From positions 1,243,611 through 1,286,742 of the forward strand of contig NW_003126883.1 in the NCBI RefSeq assembly GCF_000003605.2: 43,132 bases of DNA, in the 5' to 3' direction. The notes beneath the pieces were generated by a model, which saw only the letters and a list, made by a program, of their open reading frames with translations, searched no databases and was not told the origin of the DNA. Below are positions 35,010 to 43,132 of this stretch, piece by piece (position 1 is the stretch's first letter; each line of letters starts with the position of its first letter). The position numbers and the translations under genes were made by a program. The stretch comes from Saccoglossus kowalevskii. Lineage: Eukaryota; Hemichordata; Enteropneusta; Harrimaniidae.

Positions 35010-35349
35010 ATAGGCTGAATGCACAGCTTTGCTATTAATTATGTATTCATCTGGATGATGTAATAAAAGATATAGGCAGAGCTCATCTGCATGCAAATGT
35101 AAAGACAGTGCAAGTCAATGTCAGTCCACTTTGGATGACAAAGATCTGGTCAAAGGTTCTCAGAACCCCTGTGATCTGTTATTGGTCAGTAATTTTATGA
35201 CGTCATTCGATCTGTTAATCACCTTGATACGCTACAGGTACGCTACAGAAGAATTTCTCTACAGTGGCGTAACAGTTCCTTGAACCTTATGACTCTCGCT
35301 TGGAATACTTTCGGCATTTCTCTAACACATTACAGCATTTATGGTTTTT

Positions 35350-35580
35350 GACTCCCGTGTGCAAAGCACAAAAAGGGAGTCTTTGCAGTTAGTGTGTCTG
35401 ACTGTGTGTCTGTGTGTGCGTCTGTTCCATCGATATCTCAAGAACCAATGTTCGGATTTCAATGAAACTTTGTATATAGCTTGTCTGGGGCAATGCACAG
35501 ATTTGATTAGTTTTTGGTTGACATCCATGCATATTAATGAGCTCATCTGCATAATAATGTGTGAATTTTAAGCTATTTCA
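35350..35580 (+). repeat. Family-3 hairpin repeat
   Basis: Starts with a hairpin at 35350-35381: outer stem GACTCCC/GGGAGTC, inner stem GTGC/GCAC around AAA. A GTGTGTCTGACTGTGTGTCT stretch follows, then ATATCTCAAGAACCAATGTT and GGATTTCAATGAAACTTTGT. The layout parallels families 1 and 2. The 76-codon ORFs on both strands are repeat-derived. The right border is approximate. Confidence 0.65.
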
Positions 35581-37669
35581 ATTATATTTATCATTATTTT
35601 ATTTTATGTAAACTGACATTATAATTCATTTTGAGGGGTTAGAGTTTACCTCCTGTGTAGTGCGTTCCAGATTTTGTATTCAAACTCCAGGCCTAAAACG
35701 GACTCCATAAAACATGCGCCTAGATGTCAAGTCTATAGCGGTAATATCAACTGTACACATACATTTTCCTATCAAAAAAAATACAATGTTTTTAGTTGCA
35801 TTGCATTTACTTTCATTTATGAAACAAACGACATGCCCGGCAAAGGACAGACACAGGTACGTTGATTACATCACTTGTTCAATTTGAACGCTATGCTGCA
35901 ATGAATGTTCCTCATGGGCGTTTTCTCACAGAAAATGTACAGTACACTACCATTTTTGCCAATAATAATTAGGATTAGTACTTGTACCAGGTTTCCCTGT
36001 TTTAATCAATTGATCATATATCCAAAATCACTATGAACAGTGCTCACAGTCATACGATCTTGATTCAGTTAGATATTTAAGCCAGTTTATTCAGTTTTGG
36101 GACAGGATCATAGATCTTCCAGTGCCAGATATATAAGACCTTCCTTCAGCCAATCAGATTGCTGGATTCAGACTAACCATGTTATAATTCATAATGTTGA
36201 CTATTTTCCTTTTCTTTACACAAGGATTTTTAAACATATTAAAATGAAAGTGAAAATATTTAAATAAATGGGAAGAGAAAATAAAAATAGGCTATGTATT
36301 TTTTTATGAATAGAAACATATTTTGATATTTATTTATCCGAAGGCTGACAGAGGAAAGTCAACAAGTTTCAGCATGCATTGGGAGTGTATAATAAAGCCT
36401 GATCGATTCACAGCAAAAGACAGCAACTGTATAAAATAAAATGGTCTCAAGTTACTAAAAGGGCAAGTCATACATGGTTTTGATGAGGTCTTACCTAAAT
36501 CCAGAGTGACATTCATCGTTGAATGCTTTTGTTCGGCTAATAAGAATTTATTACTGTTGCTGTCACTGTGATTACCATTTCAATTTCCAGCGATTATGCA
36601 TTCAACACAAACACCACAGTGGCTCTGGTTACTAAGTTCTTTATTATTACCTGCATGAATGGATTCATTCTGTATATAAACACACACTTGGATATTTTTG
36701 TTAATAAAACCTTGAAATTTAATCATACCTTTCAAATTTCAAAAGCCCAACAGTTGCTTACTCACAGCATGTGTGCTGTAATGTTGTCGATCCAAATAAC
36801 TGCTTTGTCGTGATCATGAGGGAGAAAAAAATCCGAATAAATAATGTTATTGAGACGGGGATTATGATAACATATTTTTTTTTAATAACTGTAATTGAAT
36901 TCTTCAGAAACGGAGATGACTATTTTTACCCACAGAAGAGTGGAGTAAGATAATATTAAGTTGAAAGTCAAATATTCAAAAACATTAATTCATTTTTGCC
37001 TCTGCTTTTGTGCTATTTTTTGGGGGGGAATAAAGCTTTATTCTGAATATGTTATGATATAATTTAAACATGGAGAGTGTAAATGTCACCATATACTACG
37101 TATATAAACTAGCACAAATAGTTCAGTTTTTGGTTTGCTTAAAATCCAACCATAACTCATTTTTGTGTTGCACATACATTCCAATGGAAGTGCACATTTA
37201 ATAGAAGAAATACAGTAGTTTAGTTTATCATGGATATCAAAATATATACTGTATTTGATCTATTGTAGTAAGTACATGTGCTTTAAATAAATAACAGGTG
37301 TGTTCATGGTTAAAAGTAAATCATATTTTATTGACCCAGTGTACGATAAATGCCGTATTTGATGTGCAAATACGGTATATGAGGTGATCATTAATCTCTG
37401 TGATATTATTAATTAATTAATTAATTGATCATTAATCTCTGAGCCACTTTATCTAACATGTGACTATTTCATTAAAAATAAGAAGGAATGAACATGTGAT
37501 TTGGCAATCAAACTGAAAATCTGTTAATGCTTTCACTCCAAAATTTGGTTTCAAACTTTTTCAGAAATTTCAATGCCAAATTAATTGGAGATTTGTTTAT
37601 TCTCTTGTCTTTAGAAATGATTACCCCCTTTACAGTAGTTTTATAGTCTGTTCGAACATGTATGAACCA
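35581..37669 (+). other. GCH1 intron 1 spacer
   Basis: AT-rich with a short ATTA microsatellite near 37408-37428. No gene recognised. Confidence 0.5.
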
Positions 37670-38400
37670 ACTATTTCCCAGTCATGTCTTGACCGATTTC
37701 ATTCAAACCTGGTATTGACACCGATCATGGTTATTTTCTGATGCCTCCAAATGTACGATTGGTGACCGTTTGTTTTTGAAGTGTTCTGTCCATTTCTCAG
37801 AGATATTTTTTACAGAATTGGTTTGAAGTTGTTACAAAGACAAGATATAATGGGTTCAATGTTTTATTATTTGAAGGATTCAGACAAAATGTGTCTGACT
37901 AGCGGCCATTTTTATAAATAAAAAAAAGTCAACATGTCATCTACAAATTCTCACGTAGCCTGGCTTAATTTCAATCAAACTTGTCATAGATATCAGTCAT
38001 GGTTTTGGTTAGTGATCTGCACCAGTTTGTTTTGTGATTTGATTCAAAATGCTCACCTGGCGACAATGTATTATTTTCTTGTTTCCTTAACAATTTCTTG
38101 GACAATATAATGGCATACATTGGCAAATTGATTTTTTGTTTGTTTTGATGACCTTTGACAAACTGTTGGCTTTTTTTTTTGTCCCCCAAAACACCCAAAC
38201 AAATTTTATAAACCGTTTCTCAGGCATGCCTGGCCCACATTCACCCATTTATTTTGTAATTTGGTTCAGACAAATTGACTTGCGATCATGTTGGTTTTAT
38301 TTTAAGGTGTCCTTAACCACTTCTCAGACATTCATTAAACTGATTTTGAACAACACACCCAGTGTTTTGTTTTGTTATTTGATTCATAACGTCTAAACTG
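37670..38400 (+). repeat. Degenerate tandem repeat related to the hairpin families
   Basis: Roughly 200-300-bp units recur with similar phrases: GACCGATTTCATTCAAACCT, AATTTCAATCAAACTTGTC, GTGATTTGATTCAAAATG, TAATTTGGTTCAGACAAA and TATTTGATTCATAACG, with a CGGCCATTTT at 37904. The wording resembles the core units of family 2, but no hairpin cap was found. Confidence 0.5.
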
Positions 38401-39297
<897 letters not shown>

Positions 39298-40244
39298 TAA
39301 TTTTTATTAGCCTTCCGCCACTTTTCTTTGGTTGCCCAGGGCAACAGAAAATTCAACATCCTGTTTGTTCAGCGATGTAATGAATTGTATTTCGATGTCA
39401 GCTACTTGTACTCGTATGGGAACTCCAGTTTGGAATGTACAATGTAGTTAGCAATAGACGCGTGGGTTTTCATCAAATGAAAAAAATTATATACATGGTT
39501 AACTATTGAAATCTACAACAACGACAATGACAAATATTTTAATGTAGTGTAGGTTTAATTAACAGGTTAATCTTAATATGGTTTGTAAAACTGTGATCAT
39601 GGGGAAAATACATCGATGAATTCGGTGATTTTTCAAACCCATATCAGTAGTTGCATTAGAAAAGTGTTTAATTTCACATACCAGTACTGAAATTTTGAAA
39701 TTATTCAAAATGGTATACTATAACGTGCATACATTGTGGTATTTTCATGAAAACCTTATAAATAAACATGCTTGCAGTAATAATTTAGTAAAAGATGACA
39801 TCTCACAATAGCAACGAAAGATGTTTCATGCTGTTTGCGTTCAGTGACAGAATTCTATTTTCATCACATGTGTCTCAAGTAAACAACGGAAAAGTGTGAC
39901 CTAAAAATGATGCCCAGTTTCTAAATAAAATGTCAAACGTGTTCGTATCACTTTAGAACATGTCTGTACAGTGCTCTACAGGTGGGTAAATTAATGTCAG
40001 AGGTATAATAATTCTCATTATTTATGGAAGATGGCAAGTCACACTGAAAATTTAGTTGTTTTTATAAAGGCTATCTATCTATCAAATCATGACAATTTGT
40101 AGACACAAATATTGTTACAAATAACTGAGTAGATTGCGAAAAAAAAAAATTGTAGAGCATGACAGTAGAACCTTTACCTCTATTTTTATAACATAATTTG
40201 TACTACCAGAAAATGTATTCTCGTCATTATACTTTGATGGTTTA

Positions 40245-40424
40245 CTGTAAAATCTGTATTAGAAACAGCGGCTTCTATTAAAATTGTACAATGCAACAGA
40301 GGGGATGCGGCTTCTATTAGAGCATCTGTACATATAAGATATAATGAATTTTTGGTTCTCAATTATTCAAAAAGAATGGTTGCGACTTCTATTAGGGATG
40401 CGGCTTCTAATACAGATTTTACGG
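40245..40424. mobile_element. 180-bp MITE in GCH1 intron 2
   Basis: Flanked by TA (40243-40244 and 40425-40426). Ends CTGTAAAATCTGTATTAGAA and, inverted, CCGTAAAATCTGTATTAGAA. The interior on the right side matches the 175-bp terminal region of the element at 29885-31415. It is therefore a deletion derivative that keeps one long end and about 25 bp of the other. The rest of intron 2 (39286-40244) is AT-rich with nothing recognised. Confidence 0.85.
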
Positions 40425-40624
40425 TACTAGTAAATTCTTGTCAGGACAGGATCAAGAGTTATGGCTAACATCATATCTAGTCATTAATTTTGGTGATTTA
40501 TCATTATAACCAGTGTTTTCACATGTCTGTCTAGTAATCACTAGGATCAAGCGATATAGAGAGCAAAAATATTAAATGAAGGATTTTTGTTTTTATTTAA
40601 CAAGATATTTATATTTTTTTCTAG

Positions 40625-40680
40625 GTTTCAATAGGATATATTCCAAACAAACGTGTCATCGGACTTAGTAAAGTAGCTCG
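40625..40680 (+). CDS. GCH1: GCH1 coding exon 3
   Basis: This 56-nt exon encodes VSIGYIPNKRVIGLSKVA plus two bases of an Arg codon. Human GCH1 has VHIGYLPNKQVLGLSKLAR here (recalled). The acceptor is TTTTTTTCTAG and the donor is a perfect CG then GTAAGT. This segment is part of the decamer core next to the active site. Confidence 0.97.
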
Positions 40681-41107
40681 GTAAGTCAACCCAGTGTCCA
40701 ATCAATATCATAATGAATCTCCTGTTCAAAGTTATGGTAGTCAGACTGCTGTCAATACTGCTGAAGCAAAGCTCTGCCACATGTATGATTTTTTTCCACA
40801 TCATCGTGGTATTAACATTTTCCACATTTTTATGGATTCTATATAATTTCTGTGTTGATTTTGATTGAGTATTGTCAAGTATTTTATATGAAGATGTGAA
40901 ATTTATGAGTTTCTTGCTCAGGTCAATCATATTTTGAATGATGGGAACAATGCAGTGGAAGCTTGGACATGTTCAACTGTGTTTACAGAAATGTCCAAAT
41001 ACACATGTAATACATGGAGACTAGAAGAAACAGCCTGAGATGAGCCCTAACCAGTTTTATTACAGAATCTGGCATTTACATTACAGTAACTAGCTCTATT
41101 AGAAATA

Positions 41108-42091
41108 ACGTATTTATTGGGGTAAGCACCCAATTTTGATGCAATGAAGAAATTGAGGGCATGTCCAGGCATACGCCCAGGCGGTCTTTTCCTACATTTG
41201 TTTGTTGTATTAACAGTTGACTTTCTTTAGAAACGATTCAAGCAAAACTTACAGAAAGCATAGCAAGTGTTGTACTTGTTCGGCTTTAGCATCATCGAAA
41301 AATTGAAACCAATGTTGCAATATTGTAGCAACCCCTACCTGGGAGAGTGGTTGAAATCACAATATTTTGGCTTCATAAAACATTTGGTAGCAGCTTGTAA
41401 ATCTATAACTGGGGCCAGCAATTTTGCAATGTCATGCTGAAGACTTTTTTATCATCTTTCATCACCGCTATTGAATTTCTGACATGAAAATTATTCTTCT
41501 GTTGTTGAAAAAAAAAAATATTCCCATTTCAAGCGATATCCATATACTAGTAGTGAGACATTCCAACCGCCGGAACTTGCTGAATGATAACTTTCACCAT
41601 GATTGATGAGTGTCTAGTCTGATAAAAAAAGCAATGTTGACTTGTAGCAGAATTGTTTGTGGCAACCCCATTTTTCTTGTCTCTTTATTCTGATTGGACA
41701 TGAATTAAAAGTGCCAAGCTGAAAGACAGCAAAACCTGTCGATTAAATGTGCTAACTCCAAATTATGTACGACGACATCGACGAACTTCTGGACGAAGCT
41801 TTGGGGATTTTGTTCGGAGACAACAGTGACACCGACTTGAACTTTGATGGTTTTGACTTTTATGAAGATGGCAATGAATGTACAAATAGAGATCTGAGAA
41901 GTTTTTTCAAATAACAATGAACTTTTGTAATTTTGATTGTGTAAATTATTATTGACCTTGTGTGACTGTTGAATCGGTATTTGTCAAAACTGACAATAAT
42001 TTTACGCAGTTTACCCCCTGACATTTTAGTTCATTTTGAGTTCATTCGTATTGGGCATGTTTGTCAGTGGGGAAATTTTAATTCAAATGAT
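41108..42091. mobile_element. TA-flanked DNA transposon, copy 2 (right end missing)
   Basis: Starts ACGTATTTATTGGGGTAAGC after TA and shares blocks with copy 1 (16477-18993): ATTCTTCTGTTGTTG, GAACTTGCTGAATGATAACT, GTGCCAAGCTGA, TTTTACGCAGTTTA and AATTCAAATGATT. It lacks the family-1 insertion present in copy 1. Homology stops at about 42091, just before a family-2 hairpin element begins, so the right end was cut off or displaced by it. Confidence 0.8.
41765..41914 (+). CDS. Small acidic ORF inside transposon copy 2, 49 aa
   Basis: MYDDIDELLDEALGILFG then DNSDTDLNFDGFDFYEDG, ending DLRSFFK and a stop. It is strongly acidic with a hydrophobic pattern (LLDEALGILF), similar in flavour to acidic N-termini of some DNA transposon proteins such as piggyBac-type, but there is no domain to prove it. 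The equivalent stretch in copy 1 (about 18600-18720) is frameshifted, so the frame is not conserved there. This could be the first exon of a deleted transposase, or fortuitous. Confidence 0.35.
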   Translation: MYDDIDELLDEALGILFGDNSDTDLNFDGFDFYEDGNECTNRDLRSFFK

Positions 42092-42106
42092 TCCTCACTG
42101 TCGAGT

Positions 42107-43132
42107 TTTATTAGTCCCCGTTCGGACGAAGTTCGAAAACGGGGACTTATAATTCGGTCTGCGTCTGTGCATCCGTTCGTCCGTCCGAGTTCATATCTCA
42201 GAATCCTTTGGACCGATTTCGTTCATTCGTTGCATGTGCCTAGTACTTTATGTGGGACATATGCACATGCAGTGGTTTAGCGATTTGATTCAAAATGGCC
42301 GACTGGCAGCCATCTTGTTTTTTGAAAATGTTTTATTAGTCCCCGTTCGGACGCAGTCCGAAAACGGGGACTTATGTTTTGCCCTGTGTGCGTCCGTCCG
42401 TCCGTGCGTCCGTCCGTCCGTGATCACCTGTATCTCGAACATGCATGGACCGATTAAGTTCAAACTTCACTCATACATCACACATTATATGGGACATATG
42501 CACATGCATTTTTTTCATGATCCGATTAACGATAGCCGAATAGCGGCCATTTTAAGGCCGAAAATGCATCAAAATCGCACATTTTCACCATTCCGGACCC
42601 GGATTTTGTTCAAATTTGGTACATACATTAAACATAATAGGACCTTGATGCACGTCATTTTTTTTTTTGGATCGGGTTCGAAATGGCCGACTGGCGGCCA
42701 TTTTGTTTTAAAGAATTCAGTTCTGGATTCGTATCTGAGACATGCTTGGATTGTTCGAGTTCAAACTTCACACACACAAGGTACATCATGTCACAAATAT
42801 GTATGTACATTTGTTTCATGATCTCATTAACAATAGCCAAATGGCGGCCGCTTTAAGGCCGAAAATGCATTGAAATCGCACATTTTCACCATTCCGGACC
42901 CGGATCTCAGTTATGCATGGACGGATTTTGTTCAAATTTGGTACATACATTACACATAATAGGACCTTGATGCACGTCATTTTTTTTTGGGATCGGGTTC
43001 GAAATGGCCGACTGGCGGCCATTTTGTTTTAAAGAATTCAGTTCTGGATCCGTATCTGAGACATGCTTGATGATCGAGTTCAAACTTCACACACACAAGG
43101 TACATCATGTCACAAATATGTATGTGCATTTG
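42107..43132 (+). mobile_element. Family-2 hairpin elements, two adjacent copies
   Basis: Two near-identical caps at 42114-42148 and 42338-42372: outer stem AGTCCCCGTT/AACGGGGACT, inner stem CGGAC/GTCCG (one mismatch in the first). Each is preceded by TTTTATT. The first copy holds one short core ending CGACTGGCAGCCATCTTG. The second has a CGTCCGTCCGTCC stretch, then two units of about 300-320 bp (for example GATCGGGTTCGAAATGGCCG at 42670 and 42991), and runs off the window. The long ORF at 42234-42821 is repeat-derived. Confidence 0.85.

Noticed and set aside
35322..35571. Overlapping 76-codon ORFs on both strands
   Set aside because: Both lie within the family-3 hairpin repeat; no conserved protein sequence.
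42234..42821. 195-codon plus-strand ORF
   Set aside because: It crosses a family-2 hairpin cap and repeat units. The open frame follows from the repeat sequence and has no protein signature.
40681..43132. Search for GCH1 exon 4 (about 32 nt, IVEIYSRRLQ-like)
   Set aside because: No matching short exon with splice sites was seen. The interval is filled with transposon copy 2 and family-2 repeats, so exon 4 probably lies beyond the window.

Overview
This is a eukaryotic, animal-type genomic window: AT-rich, with spliced genes, long introns full of transposable elements, and a 339-nt run of Ns (an assembly gap). The repeat families suggest a marine invertebrate (hemichordate, lancelet or mollusc grade), but the sequence alone does not let me name the taxon.

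Two protein-coding genes are recognisable, arranged head to head about 17 kb apart, and both run off the window. On the left, minus strand, are the first four coding exons of FANCL, the E3 ubiquitin ligase of the Fanconi anaemia core complex (5870-5962, 3276-3334, 1760-1877, 18-115). All junctions are GT-AG and in phase, giving residues 1-122. On the right, plus strand, are the first three coding exons of GCH1, GTP cyclohydrolase I (23347-23704, 39176-39285, 40625-40680). Exons 2 and 3 are 110 and 56 nt, which from memory match the human exon lengths. The remaining exons of both genes lie outside the window. The two genes work in unrelated pathways (DNA crosslink repair; tetrahydrobiopterin synthesis), and I see no evidence that they act together.

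Layout. 1-5962: FANCL, with a CpG-rich block in intron 1. 6467-7612: a hairpin-capped element with a tandem core (family 1). About 8005-14315: one very large inverted repeat (about 6.3 kb) whose right arm is interrupted by a pogo/Tigger-like transposon (11125-12413). 14610-14880: relic of a TIR element. 15660-19113: a family-2 hairpin element split by a TA-flanked DNA transposon (16477-18993), which is itself split by a family-1 element (16831-17993). 19154-20664: a LINE-tail microsatellite, two oppositely oriented LINE relics and a RecQ-like helicase scrap. 21364-21507: candidate promoter plus splice donor. 22561-22710: small inverted repeat. 22.9-23.35 kb: GCH1 promoter region with a TATA box. 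23705-39175: GCH1 intron 1, with a Harbinger-like element, the N gap, a small uncharacterised ORF (27595-27891), an inverted pair of family-1 elements, a 1.5-kb long-TIR element and a family-3 hairpin repeat. 40245-40424: a MITE in intron 2. 41108 to the end: intron 3, with a second copy of the TA-flanked transposon followed by family-2 repeats.

The most interesting part is the repeat landscape. Three families with different interiors share one unusual architecture: a two-part hairpin end, then a GTC-rich stretch, then repeating units of about 150-320 bp. They resemble the tandem-core elements described as pearl/Tsp or Helentron-associated elements. Several insertions can be proved from the sequence, because mentally deleting the insert rejoins the host element. 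No tRNA, rRNA or CRISPR array was seen.
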